NCBI GenBank assembly: GCA_020726505.1
Contig: JAHLEZ010000008.1
Location: forward strand, 1,860,001-1,924,000
Direction of reading: 5' to 3'
Origin: Leptodontidium sp. MPI-SDFR-AT-0119
Taxonomy: Eukaryota; Ascomycota; Leotiomycetes; Helotiales; Leptodontidiaceae
DNA: 64,000 nt
In this document: piece after piece, positions 25,178 through 36,215 of the stretch
Layout of the letters: the number at the start of each line of letters is the position of its first letter
How positions within the stretch are numbered: position 1 is the stretch's first letter
Program-made: the position numbers and the translations under genes
Notes under the pieces: model-generated
Seen by the model: only the letters and a program-made list of their open reading frames with translations
What the model was told of the DNA's origin: nothing
Databases searched by the model: none

Positions 25178-26557
25178 ATGGCTCCCACTAAAGAATTCGC
25201 CCTCCTCTGCTTGGAGAACCCTCTGCTTGGTAAGTTGAAAATCCCCCCACCTTCAGATCCCAATTGCAGGAAAACTGTATCTCGAATGATATACCCCTCA
25301 CTTCAACTGAAAAAGCATTTCTGTGCCAATGTAGACGCCTTTGGGCACCATTTGTTTTCTGCAATACTCAAATTCATATGCTAACCTCCATCTAGATATC
25401 CAAGCAGTAGGCAACGCCGCTCTCCTCGAGAAATACAACCTCAAAGCCAACGACGCCATCCTCGCCGAAGAAAAGCACATCGGCATCTACGAAGACCTCC
25501 TAAACAACTACTCCGCAAAGCTCATCGCCGGTGGCGGCGCGCAGAACACCGCCCGTGGAGCACAATACATGCTTCCCCCCAACTCAGTGGTGTACCTAGG
25601 GGGTGTAGGGGATGATAAATACGCCGCGATCCTGCACGACGCCGTCAAGACCGCCGGTCTGCGAGTCGAGTACCGAGTCGACAAGACGCAGCCCACAGGC
25701 CGCTGTGGAGTCGTCATCACAGACCACAACCGCTCGATGGTCACTGACCTGGGTGCCGCGAACCACTATGACTTGGAGCACTTGAAGAGCCCTGAGGTAT
25801 GGAAGCTCGTCGAGGGAGCAAGCACCTACTTCGTCGGCGGGTACCACTTGACGGTCTGCCCACCAGCCATCATGGCCCTAGCTGAAGAGGCAGCTGCTAA
25901 GGATAAGGCATTCGTATTCTCGCTGTCTGCGCCTTTTATCCCGCAGTTCTTTAAGGATCCGCTTGATGCTACGGCCCCGTACTGGGATTACGTTATTGGC
26001 AATGAGACGGAGGCGTTGTCGTATGCCGAGAGCCATGGTATTGAGAGTAAGGATATCAAAGAGATTGCTAAGGCTTTGGCGGCGTTGCCGAAGAAGAACG
26101 AGAAGCGCGAGAGAGTGGCTATTATTACCCAGGGTACCGAGCCTACTGTCGTCAGTGTGGGCGGTAAGGATGTTCAGGAGTTCCCTGTTCATGCTATTGA
26201 CAGCAAGCTCATCAACGATACGACTGGTGCTGGTGATGCCTTCGCTGCTGGCTTCACTGCTGGTTTGGTTGCTGGAGAGAGCTTGGCTCAGTGTGTTGAT
26301 CAGGGTCAATGGTTGGCCAAGTTGAGCATTCAGGAGTTGGGTCCATCGTAAGTTTCTTTACTTTTTTTCTTCTTCACATCACAGGAGCATGCCAAAACCA
26401 AAGACACATGACAATTTCTGCATTCAAGTGGCTACGCAAGCTTCCTTTCCACTTTAAGAAGATCAACCCTCCAAGAATTTGCTCCCCGAAAGATAAACTA
26501 ACGAACAACCGCAGATTCCCATTCCCCAAGCAGGCCTACAAGCCAACCACCCAGTAA
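25178..26557 (+). CDS. ado1: Adenosine kinase (PfkB family)
   Basis: Three exons, 25178-25229, 25396-26347 and 26515-26557, encode 348 residues. The enzyme phosphorylates adenosine to AMP with ATP and sustains the methyl cycle by removing adenosine from S-adenosylhomocysteine hydrolysis. Visible hallmarks are the N-terminal ENPLLDIQA, the substrate-binding GGGAQNTARGAQ, GCGVVI-like strand (GRCGVVITDHNRSMVTDLGAAN), and PfkB signature 2 DTTGAGDAFAAGF with catalytic base D298 (codon at 26235). The last exon supplies the conserved C-terminal FPFPKQAYKPTTQ tail. The first intron, 166 nt, is long for this window. The coding strand shifts from C-ending to G/T-ending codons around 25960. Confidence 0.97.
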
Positions 26558-26942
26558 ACAACCCTTAATTTCCTTGCGTAATTTCATCACCTAGAGATCT
26601 TAGACGGCGTTCAGTGGAGGCAAAAGGTTTCAACAACAACCAGGGAAGCGTCTAAAATCTGGTGATTTTGGACTGTCCGTATGATGATGAGAGATGACCG
26701 ATATGATCCTCCACGATCAAAGCATAGATAGCTCGCGTTGCATTTAAGAACATGAAAAGTCCTTGCAAACAACGCCGCTGGTGATGAGTTATTCGGCGGC
26801 GTGATGATTTGATGCCGATAGTCTCGACGATGTGGGCCAAACATCCAAAGATCCCGATCTTGCGTGAGTAAGACCGAACTCTGACATGATGGTCAGTGTA
26901 ATAGTGATTATGTTCATACAAGACTCGTTGCTCGTTTCGCTC
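26558..26942. other. Convergent intergenic spacer
   Basis: 385 bp between the converging 3' ends of adenosine kinase (+) and the SMG7/EBS1-like gene (-). Nothing beyond expected 3' flanking sequence is seen. Confidence 0.6.
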
Positions 26943-29717
26943 TCAGCCACCCTGTCCGCCAGGAGGAGTTCGGATGTATGGGCCAGAGAAATGCTGGCTA
27001 TCGTTCCAGATGGAAGACTGCAGCATAGTATCTCTGTCAAAAGCGCTGGCTCCAGAATACATCGTAGAGTTTCCTCCATTCACAGCACCAAACCCACCAT
27101 TTCTCGATCCCCCAGCACCATTTCGGCCGGGACCTGGGGTGGAGTTTGCATACAAGCTGCTCGAATCCGAAAAGTCAGAGGACATTGGCATGAACTGCTG
27201 AGCTAGGGATTCCTGCAACAGCTGGTTCACGGGTCGTGTCAAGGATCCCGAGACTGGTCTAGATGATTGTCTGCCCCAGCTGTTCTTTGGTGGCATGACC
27301 GCCGGGTCATCTACACCTTCCTCCAATTGCTTCGCAATGGATTTGTGTGAGGAAGAACTGGCTTGTGAGGATTGCCGACCCCAGCATGCACTCCCGGATT
27401 TTGAGTAACCAGTCATTTGGTCAAGAGTGGCCAGAGCCTCCAAACGCTTCTCTCGAGAGTCGAACGAAAGTGGTGACTTTTGACCTGTACCTGGTCGGAT
27501 GGGGCTAGTCGGCTTCAATTCGTGTGGCTGTGGAGTGAATGCCGAATTGTACAGTCCAGGCAAGCTTGGGAGCATCTTTGGAGTTGAGCGATACTGGGAG
27601 TCATATCCATTGGAGGCAATAGGTGCGAATATCTCGTTTGCTGTGCGGCTGTGCATGCCATAAGAGGTTTCGTTACTTTGGCCATTGGACGAAGGGTCAA
27701 CCAGATCATCAACCATACGAAGCATATCATTGTCCATAATGTGATTTTCATCAGATGTTCCGCCGCTCTCGTCTCTGTCGACCTCATATTTCGCCGGGCG
27801 GGTTTCCCGTGGTGAGAAATTGCTGCTCGTATGGGTTGGTGTTGGGAAGGCCGAAGACGATGAGTATTGAAGGGGACTAGATACCTGAGAGCCCGGCTGC
27901 TGAAATATGAATGTAAGGCCATCACCCGATCGGTCCAGGCTGATAGGAATATCGTCATTCATGGCCAAAGAAAGCCCAATGACCAGCACGTCTCGGATCC
28001 GAGATTGCATTTCGATATTCGGGTGCTCGCGCTGAAGTCCTTGGTCACTGATTCGAGGCTTGGCATTTCCCTCCATGGATTTGAAGAGATTGCAACCTCT
28101 GGGAAGACTGGGATCTAGAAGAGGCTCAAACCCAACGGTTGACTCGTCCTCTTCAAGAAGATATCCAACGACTTTCAGTCCTGCCACAGGGAACAGAACA
28201 TTGAGCTTGGTAAGTACCACAGCATAAAGCTTCCAGAATTCCAGTATACGCGTAGCCGTTGCAATATCAGATGATTGTGGACTAGACACAGCCATAATGA
28301 AGGAAGCGCTAGTGGCTAACCAAGTACTGTACTGACGGAGAGCTGGCAGGATTCGACGAGCAACTGCTGTGATTATCTCCTTGGGGGGCTCAGGTTGATC
28401 AGAGCTGCGATTTGCTCCATTGGGAATCTCTTCTCCGCTCGAATCACTCTCAAGCTCCGGAATAAGCGTCTGAAGGAGCAAAAACATCATGCGGACATTA
28501 AATCCTAGATAGAACTTGTACGAAGTGATGTTCTTCCCACTGTGGTCACCTAGTCCAAGTTAGTAAACACACACGTCTTTTGGCCGGGGGGGAGGGGGTT
28601 TCAAATACCTGTAGCCTTGTTCACAGCAATATACTGAGCGGCAATGTTGATAATTACCAACTTCTCCAAAGTGTCACCGAAAGTCTGCTCCTTGAGCAAC
28701 AGCGAAAGCCGGGAGAGGATTTCTCTTTCGAGTTCCTCACGTGTGGCGGTGAAGTCCACACCATCAGCAAATTTGGCGTGCAATAAGACAAACCACCCAC
28801 ACAGCATCGAAACCTTGTCGGTCTTTGGCTGAGGCAACTTCCTTTCGAAAGCACCAATAATTTTCTTGAACTCGTGTTCGAGGTTACCGGAAGCAAGTTG
28901 GTGAGGCTCCTTGGTGCTGAGAGCACGATAGAGATGGTAGAGCGCATCCAAATGGTTCTCCTCCGCAAGAGCAATCACAGCCATTTGCTGGTGCGCATAT
29001 CCGTTCTCTGGACAGAAGTCATTTGCCAATGCGTAATATCCCAATGCTGGTTCCCAACTGCGATCCTTCGTACGGAAGCTATTGCGGTATCGGGACAAAT
29101 CACCAAGGCGCATAAGGGTTGAGTGACATGATCTCTCGATCAGACGCTCGACTTGGGGTGAGACCTGGACTCTTCGGTCTACAGTAAGAGTACTGAGCGA
29201 CAGGCTGCTAGCAATTTGGCGCAAACCATGCAGACCGTCAAAGTGGGAAGCAAGTCTCTGAATATATCCTTTGTAGAAGAACTGGCTGGTCTTGATGAAG
29301 TCGGCGTAGTGCTTAGCCAAGCTTCGGCGCTCCACATGGTTCTTCTGTTGCTTCTTCACTTTCTCCATCAATCTTCGATACCGGCCATTGATCAGGGTGT
29401 GCGCATCCCACAGACGTCCTTCGGCCTTCACGGCAGTAGCGAATTCGAAGTCGGCGAAGATGACCGCCTCAGAGGAAATGCGAAGCCTTCTCGTGTTAGC
29501 AAAGTAGTATGTATGTGAGAGGATAGGGAAACTGACTGGCTGATGGCATGCTCGGTCTCATCGTATGTAGGAGGAGGATCTCTCTTCAAGAGAGCCTTTA
29601 GCTGTGCCTCGCATTGTTGCGCGTACCTGGGCAGCAGACAGTCAGCTCTGGTAATGACGAAATCGGCCAATTTGAGGAAACTTACTGCCAGGTTTGCGCC
29701 GCGTCAGTGGAAGCCAT
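26943..29717 (-). CDS. SMG7/EBS1-like (Est1-type) protein
   Basis: Four exons (29686-29717, 29537-29626, 28609-29489, 26943-28549) encode 869 residues. The first ~120 residues form a helical N-terminal region (LWDAHTLINGRYRRLMEKVKK). The TPR-like Est1 DNA/RNA-binding domain follows, with the family landmark 'LGDLSRYRN...PALGYYALANDFCPENGYAHQQMAVIALAEENHLDALYHLYRAL' pattern (split here by unshown residues). The C-terminal third is Ser/Pro/Gly-rich and disordered. No PIN nuclease domain is present, which argues for SMG7/Ebs1 rather than SMG6. Such proteins bind phosphorylated Upf1 in nonsense-mediated decay; the related Est1 acts at telomerase. The 32-nt first exon is inferred from frame and splice sites. 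Confidence 0.88.
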
Positions 29718-30395
29718 GATGACTCTAGTGTGCACAATTGTAGGTGTGTTCGACCCCACGGCCGGCTCGGAAGTTAGATTTGCGCGTGGAGATCCGCAAA
29801 TCGAGGGGGGTTGTTGCGATCCATTCGAGAGGAGTTGTGCAAAAGATGGTGGATGGCCATATACAGCTGCTCCCGGCGAACGGCGCTAGCGAAAGCGACC
29901 AGACGAGAGTGAATGGAATGAATGCCTGGTATGGTGTCAAGATGCGACGAAACACCAACAAAGGGCCGGCCGCCGTCTATTGCTGCAGGTGAATCAAGGT
30001 GTAGGTGGTGGGATGGAGGGAAGGGTGAGGATCAGGATGGGAGGAGGGGCTCACAGTCAGTGCAATGACACGAGTGAGTCGTGGGACTTTTGAGAGGCAG
30101 AAGAAAGCCCAGACCCGTTTGGGGTTCTGCCGTTTTCTTGGCGAGGCTGAGTGGCTTGACCAAACGAGGCTTTCTTCTTCCAGGATTCCAGAATATCCAA
30201 CACACGAGGCACAGAAATACCTACACAATCCTAAGTCTCAAGAGTAGGTTAATACTTACACTTCTATATCGGTCTTTCTCCGCTTTTGTCTACCGCCACA
30301 TACTTAGAACCTTCGCGACAGATGGGCCACAGCAGGTTTGCAAGCAGATAAGAAAGATATCAAAGTATTTACCCCCGCGTTCAGCAGTTGCAAAG
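29718..30395. promoter_or_regulatory. Divergent promoter region, SMG7-like / ZNF511-like
   Basis: 678 bp between two start codons facing apart. No TATA box or recognised operator is visible. Both leaders look short. A plus-strand frame at 30081-30395 is open and in frame with the zinc-finger gene, so an N-terminally extended form cannot be excluded from sequence alone. Confidence 0.4.
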
Positions 30396-31258
30396 ATGGC
30401 CAAGCGCTCACGAGAAGACTTTGAGCCTTCCCCTCCAGAATCCCAGTCTACAGGAGAACCCTCAGTTTCTGCTCGATCAGTTATCCATCCCAGCACCATC
30501 CAGATCCCCTCCTCAACTTCAAAATTCGTCCAGCTCGGCCCAGAGAGCGGTGAAGTTCCAGCAACGGAAATGCGATGCTCTCTCCCACCACATCGGGGAA
30601 CTCTCACATTCGCCTCGTTCGAAGAATACGATGTTCATTACGCTAAAACTCATACGAATCGATGTTTGGAGTGCAGAAAGAACTTTCCCACAGAACATTT
30701 CCTGAATCTACATATCGAGGAGAACCATGATGCGATGATCAGTGTGTTGAAAGAGAGAGGAGAGAAGACGGTCAGTGCTCCCTTCTTTAGATGTTAAGTT
30801 GCTTTTACTAATATGTTATTTAGTTCTCTTGTTTTGTAGAGGATTGTGATCGAAAATGCTCAACCCCGCAGAAAAGACGCATGCATCTCATCGACAAACA
30901 TATGTTTCCCAAAGATTATGACTTCTACGTGGTGAACGATGGGATCGATCGCCGAAGCTCCATGCTACGGTCAGGAAAGCATAGAAGGCACAGCTCAGCA
31001 GCCCAACATATGACTGAAATCGATGAGAGAAGCAGGCGAAGAAGTTCAGCTCTGGGAACTGCCAGCACTGAGAGTGGAGATGGAGACGAAAAGAAAGAGA
31101 CCCCCGAGACATCTCCCATTGCCAGTCCTACAAGTCCCAAGGACGATACGGATATGGACGGACTGTCAGGTGCTATGTCTGCGCTCAAGTTCGTACCTCC
31201 GAGTGTCAGATTTGGTCGTGGTCGTGGACGAGGGAGAGGAGGATTCAGCAGGAGCTGA
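30396..31258 (+). CDS. C2H2 zinc-finger protein, ZNF511-like
   Basis: Two exons, 30396-30770 and 30824-31258, are joined over a 53-nt intron and encode 269 residues. Three C2H2-like units are visible. A degenerate first one is followed by CLECRKNFPTEHFLNLHIEENHD, then CFVEDCDRKCSTPQKRRMHLIDKH and the MFPKDYDFYVV tail. This order and the 'FP..YDF' tail match the ZNF511 family, which is conserved from fungi to animals with a poorly defined role. The C-terminus is Ser-rich and ends in an RG-rich GRGRGRGRGGF tract that could bind RNA or be arginine-methylated. The start MAKRSRED is chosen because the frame upstream is atypical. The family call is good; the function is unknown. Confidence 0.87.
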
Positions 31259-31447
31259 GCAATGAATTACGAGAAATGAATAATGACAATACTCACGAAT
31301 TTATGAGTATCAAGCCCAGCCTCTCAATATACAGTAATTTTATATGCTTTCAAGTGAAACCATTCATTGGGTATCTGTCTCCAAATCCATCTATCCTAAA
31401 CTCCAATACTCCTCGTCATATACAATGCAACCCTTTTTGTATTTACA

Positions 31448-32264
31448 TCAAAAAATATACGTTCCCATTCTAGCACCCCAGCCATTATCCCTCGGGTTGA
31501 TGACAATCTGGTACGGAAAGGGGTTTGACTCGCTCGTCGTGATCGGTGGAATATGATCCTTCTCTCTATTCACCGTCGTGACAATCTTCATCGCGGCCTT
31601 CAACAGCATCGCTTCCATAGCTTTTCTAACCTTCGCCCGTTCTAAGACCTTAACATCAGTACTGCACATCTCCAAAACCGCCGGGGAAGTCCCCTCAGAC
31701 CATCCTTTTAGAAACGTACCACTCTCAGTCCGTGGGGTCGCAAGTGTAACATCCAGCGTCCACTGCTCCCAACAAACCTCCTCCTCCCCCTTCGTAAACC
31801 ACGCCTTCCTGCGCTTCTTCTCGAAGAACTGTACGGCCATCGAGCCCCTCACTCCCGTGTTGCGCCCGCCCATATCGGAACTCGTATCCAATTGTCTGAC
31901 CAGCGTCGCGGTCCGCTGATCAATCAGCGTCTCCAGCTCGACATCCTCCACAAACGGCAGCGTCAGGTCGAGGATATCTCTCGTCGTCGGTCGCAGGGAA
32001 GGGAAGAATCTGTGGAAGAAGATCGTATGTAGAATGCCTGTTTCCATGGTGGGGGGAACTCGGTCAGCTTTCTTGAGTTTCTGTGTTTGCGTCCATCTGT
32101 CCCCTCCCCCCCTCCTTCTCTCCTTTCTCCCCGAGCTGAACGCAGCGCAGGGAAAGCAAGCAAGCGGAAGTTTTCGAAATTTACATACCTCGAACGACAT
32201 CTTTGACAGAGGAGGGGTCCGCGAACACCTCGATAATGTACTCGGGTGGTCTGCGCTGCTCCAT
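31448..32264 (-). CDS. atg101: Autophagy protein Atg101
   Basis: Two exons, 32189-32264 and 31448-32037, are joined across a 151-nt intron and give 221 residues (human ATG101 has 218). The protein begins MEQRRPPEYIIEVFADPSSVKDVVRG and continues ILHTIFFHRFFPSLRP, diagnostic of the Atg101 HORMA-fold family. The C-terminal half has FPYQIVINPRDNGWG. Atg101 stabilises Atg13 in the Atg1/ULK initiation complex, in fungi that lack the budding-yeast Atg29-Atg31 pair. The gene converges with the ZNF511-like gene (190 bp between stops) and diverges from pex3. Confidence 0.96.
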
Positions 32265-33186
32265 TGTTAAATATCTCCTGTGGTTTATGGGATTGTCGGG
32301 AGGAGAGTCCGGGTGAGAGTGAGGTGAAGGAGCTTTGTGCGGTGCGATGCGATAATGGAGGGGTAGATTCGTGCATGAGTAGTGTTTCCAACTTGCACCA
32401 CAGCACTGACACTGACACTGACAAAGGTGGTGCTGCTGCTTGGGTGCTTGCAGTGCTTGCTTGCTTATCGTCGGGTTCCACTCTCCAGCCCAGCCCTTCA
32501 TGCCGATTCCCATTCGCAGCCTTCCTGTTTGTTCCATCCAGTCGGCATTTCGAGCCTTTTGGCCCGCTGTTTCCCGCCGTGCCTTGTGAGGGAAGCAAAA
32601 GCAGCATTCAATACAAAACCCCACCAAGTCAGCGGTGGCATTTAAAAAGCACTGTTGTTGAAGAAGCTCAAGTCTTGTCATGTTACTCAAAACGATTGAG
32701 TCATATGTCTTTAAATACAATTTTGAATCATGTAGCCACCGCATCTAGAGGTCCTAGTGCCTCATGTCTTGCAGCTCTTGCAGTGGGAACTTCGTCTCCG
32801 TTCCGGCTCAAAGTCAAATATATTTGACTTATGACTTTTAAGAGAGTACAATCTCAAAGGGTTGGAAAACAAATATCAACATTTTGGAGATCAGACAACC
32901 CTGATATTTCGATTCAAGGATCCAAAAACTGGCAAGTCCTGTGTTTTTGAAGTCCTCTATCCTTGATGCTGCTTTTGACCACAAGCCTTCCCCAGCTCAA
33001 GTCCCTTGCCCGCCTTTGCCTCGCTCCCCAGCCACACCTCATCATCGACCTCGGTCCATCACGCGAGAGCCTTGTTCCGAATATCTCAACAAACACTCGA
33101 TACAACTCCCCGTCGTCGATGTCCTCAAGGATCTCCGGACATCCAGCAACACCTAACACCACCCGCCTCCCACACTCGAACAAGCC
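32265..33186. promoter_or_regulatory. Divergent promoter region, atg101 / pex3
   Basis: 921 bp separate the two outward-facing start codons. The stretch has several overlapping low-complexity frames on both strands but nothing domain-like. Sequence near 32640-32720 is AT-richer. No specific operator is recognised. Confidence 0.4.
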
Positions 33187-34875
33187 ATGATTTCCGCCAC
33201 GAGGAAATGGCTGCGTCGGAACAGGACCCCTTTCGCAATTGGCTTTGGTGTGATTGGAGTCGGGTATGTAGCTACCCAGTATGTGTTGGGAAAGATCTCG
33301 GACGCGCGTGAGCGCATGAGCAGTGATCGAATTGCTCGAGAGAAGTATGGATTTGTTCCCTTTCCCTTATCTCTGATCTGAACCTCCGACTTCCATACTA
33401 AACTACATCTTAGTCTCCGTCGCCGATTCGAGCAGAACCAGGAGGACTGTACTTTCACCGTGCTAGCCTTGCTTCCTACGGCTACGGATAATATTATGGG
33501 AGAGTTGCAGACGGAGAGGATAACTTTCGAGCTGCAGCAGCAGAAGGCGGCGAAGCTGGCGAGGAATGGTGATGGGCATCCTTCGGAGCTGGGGTCGAGC
33601 CCGCCGAGTGTGACGGATGATGATGGGAGGAGTATGGTTAGTATGCAGAGTGAGAGTGGCATACATGCTAGTCAGATGGGCATACCTACCTCCACACCTG
33701 GAGATGGACCGCAGGATGGTGGACAACAGGCACAGAAGTCTAGAAAGACGAAGTTGCAATTGTGGAACGAGTTGAAAATTAGTTGTAAGTATTGACCGAT
33801 TTTGACAGTATTCGTGCTAATCTATTGTCTAGCAATTACGCGGTCATTTACTCTGATATATACGCTGGCCTTGTTGACGCTTCTTACGAGGATACAACTC
33901 AATCTTCTAGGACGACGAAGTTATCTCTCAAGTGTGGTGTCGTTAGCAACAGGAGGAATGGAACAGTCAACAATCAGCTTGGAGAACAACGATGACGACA
34001 ACCCAGATCAAGCATACGGGAATGATTTCGAGACCAACAGGCGATACCTGACTTTCAGTTGGTGGCTACTTCATAGAGGATGGAGAGAAGTCATGCTGAA
34101 AGTGGAGGCTGCAGTGAAGGATGTCTTCGGTGCTCTGAACCCGAGAGATGACATTTCCATGCAGAGATTCTCTGAGCTGACGCTGGAGGTCCGTAAGAAG
34201 GTTGAGGGAGCTACGGAGGCAGAGAGGAAGGAGGGGAAATGGTTGCAATTCCTTCTCCCACCGAGAGAGAAAGAGGATTTCGTGCTCAAGGAGTCAGGAA
34301 TGACTACAGAATCAACACCATCAGCTTCAAGCGCATCACCTCTGCGGCGTCTACTGGACGAGACCTCGGATTTAATCGACTCGCCGCCATTCTCTCACGT
34401 GTTGACTTTGCTCCTCGATGCCGGATACTCAACTCTTGTCGATCAAAAGGTTGCCCAGCAAGCTTTCAAGATGCCACCCATCCCTGAGATTCCTGATCTT
34501 GACGGTCCTCGAATCACAGAAGTATTCGAGGCTAAACCTATCAAGCTTCCTATCCTTTTAGCAACCTTGACCAGACAGGCACATTCTATTGGAAACGGAG
34601 TACCGAATGAGTATCTCCAATCGATGGAGCAAGTAAGAGACTTGGAAGCATTTGCTGCCGTTGTATACTCCAGCAATTGGGAAAACGAGATCAATCCTAT
34701 GAACGATCCTGAGAGCAGTACTGTATTCGTGGAGAAGGATGGGCCAACTGGACCAGTAGTCGTGCCAGCAGAAGCCGCAGTGCAAGAAAGTGTTGTAGAC
34801 CTAGGTTCGGCCAGCAATTTTGAGAGCGCTTGGGGGAATGCTGTGGATACAGTTGAGAAGGGCTCTTCGGCCTAA
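33187..34875 (+). CDS. pex3: Peroxin-3 (Pex3), peroxisomal membrane biogenesis factor
   Basis: Three exons, 33187-33344, 33414-33784 and 33833-34875, encode 523 residues. A basic N-terminus (ATRKWLRRNRTP) precedes a membrane segment at about residues 15-34 (FAIGFGVIGVGYVATQYVL), followed by the hallmark LRRRFEQNQEDCTFTVLALLPTA. A second hydrophobic stretch begins the third exon (SFTLIYTLALLTLLTRIQLNLLGR). Pex3 anchors Pex19 at ER and peroxisome membranes for insertion of peroxisomal membrane proteins. A fungal-type Ser/Gly-rich insertion lies at about residues 110-160. The 3' end converges with bet5 (284 bp between stops). Confidence 0.96.
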
Positions 34876-35159
34876 GGGTACATAATATGAAGGAGTTCGG
34901 CTAAGGGATCAGATATGGGACTGGAACATGAATGGGCGTGCGGATATGAGGAAGGTATTAGGGACATTCAAAGCGGACATGAATGAGAAGATATGTAAGA
35001 TACCAGGTGAAACCACTCTAATGCATTCGTATTTCAAATCCATCTTGCTGGATACCTTGAACGCCTGCAATGCTCCCTTGAACGCCGTGACATGTCGTGC
35101 CCTATTACCCCTGATATTGAGCCTCTTAGATCTCTTGTACCAAGTCTCATCCTCTCAAC

Positions 35160-35917
35160 TCATAGAACGCCCTTTACGAACTGATCAAGCGCCAACTCAA
35201 ACAACTCATTCGCAACCCCCGCTCCCCCAGGATGCTCAACGGGACTCAAAGGGTTCTTAACCACTACCAAGAGAAGAAAAGTCAGCATAAACATCCCTCA
35301 CCACATCATCCCAACTTCGCCTCCCCTCCCCTCCCCTCCCCTCCCCTCCCTTCCCCAAGAACCAAAACAGTCAAGGGAAAAAAGCGGCTCACCAAACTCA
35401 ACATACAGATTGACATAAATCTGATGCAAGACATTCCTCATATTCAACGTTTGCGTATCCGTCAACATGACAAACTTGATACTCGTCGGCGTCTCGTAGT
35501 AATGCAACTTATACTGTCCCGTCCTGTAGCTTATGAAACTATCATCCGGCCCGCCGAGTTTGCGCACCATATTCCGCAGCGAGAAGATCGTGCCGAAGAT
35601 CAGTTTGGCGTCATCTTGTGCTGAGAGACGGGTTGGGCGTGCGCGTGCTGGCCCGATGTTGGGATTGGTGCTTGTACTTGGATTTGTAGTTGGGTCGGAG
35701 GAGGAGGATTGAGGTACGAGTGTTGTGGATGTGCTGCTGGATGTTGAGATGGGGCGGCCGGAGGAGGAGAGGGGGCGGTCGGGTTGTCGTGCCCAGAGGC
35801 GGGAGTATATGCATTCCGCTGGTGGTTGTTAGCTTTTTGTTCGCTCGTTGATTGATTCATAGAGATATGGGGAGTATTACTATGCCGGTCGAAGATGTAG
35901 AAGCTGTAAACAACCAT
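35160..35917 (-). CDS. bet5: TRAPP complex subunit Bet5/TRAPPC1
   Basis: Three exons (35881-35917, 35393-35818, 35160-35263) encode 188 residues. The first exon reads MVVYSFYIFDRH. The splice then creates THE typical TECIYSR segment, followed by a Ser/Thr/Pro-rich insertion of about 50 residues, then LIFGTIFSLRNMVRKLGG and finally VVKNPLSPVEHPGG across the second intron. This longin-fold subunit of the TRAPP tethering complex acts as a Ypt1/Rab1 exchange factor in ER-Golgi traffic. It is longer than yeast Bet5 (159 residues) because of the insertion. A CTCCC repeat lies in the second intron. Confidence 0.95.
35321..35350. repeat. CTCCC pentanucleotide repeat, 6 copies, in bet5 intron 2
   Basis: Six perfect CTCCC units are visible (GGGAG on the coding strand of bet5). 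They sit inside the 129-nt intron between the last two exons. Confidence 0.95.
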
Positions 35918-36215
35918 TGTGACGATTGAGGTGTTGTTTGCTTGATAGCTGTTGTCGCAAACGAGGCTCGAGATCCACTCTTCACTCCTCCCAGCTCGCA
36001 AGGCTCGAATTGGAAAAACAAGCTTTGCCAAGGCCGCGCAACATCCGTGCCAGCGAATCAGGCTGCGTGTCTAGCGTTCTGGCAGCCTCATCTCTCACAA
36101 GCTGATCCTTTCTATTCCTTTCAACTCAATGACCTGACCTGACCTGTTCTTACAACTGCACTGCTTCAAACTACTACGGAAAATGACCTAGTCCTGTACC
36201 CTGATCATCTTCGAT
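35918..36215. promoter_or_regulatory. Compact divergent promoter, bet5 / CaMKK-type kinase
   Basis: Only 298 bp separate the two outward-facing start codons, so the two genes must share or interleave promoter elements. No TATA box is recognised. Confidence 0.5.

Noticed and set aside
31963..32744. Longer minus-strand frames across the atg101 start region
   Set aside because: They read through the 151-nt intron or upstream sequence. The Atg101 start MEQRRPP with the following splice gives the full conserved protein.
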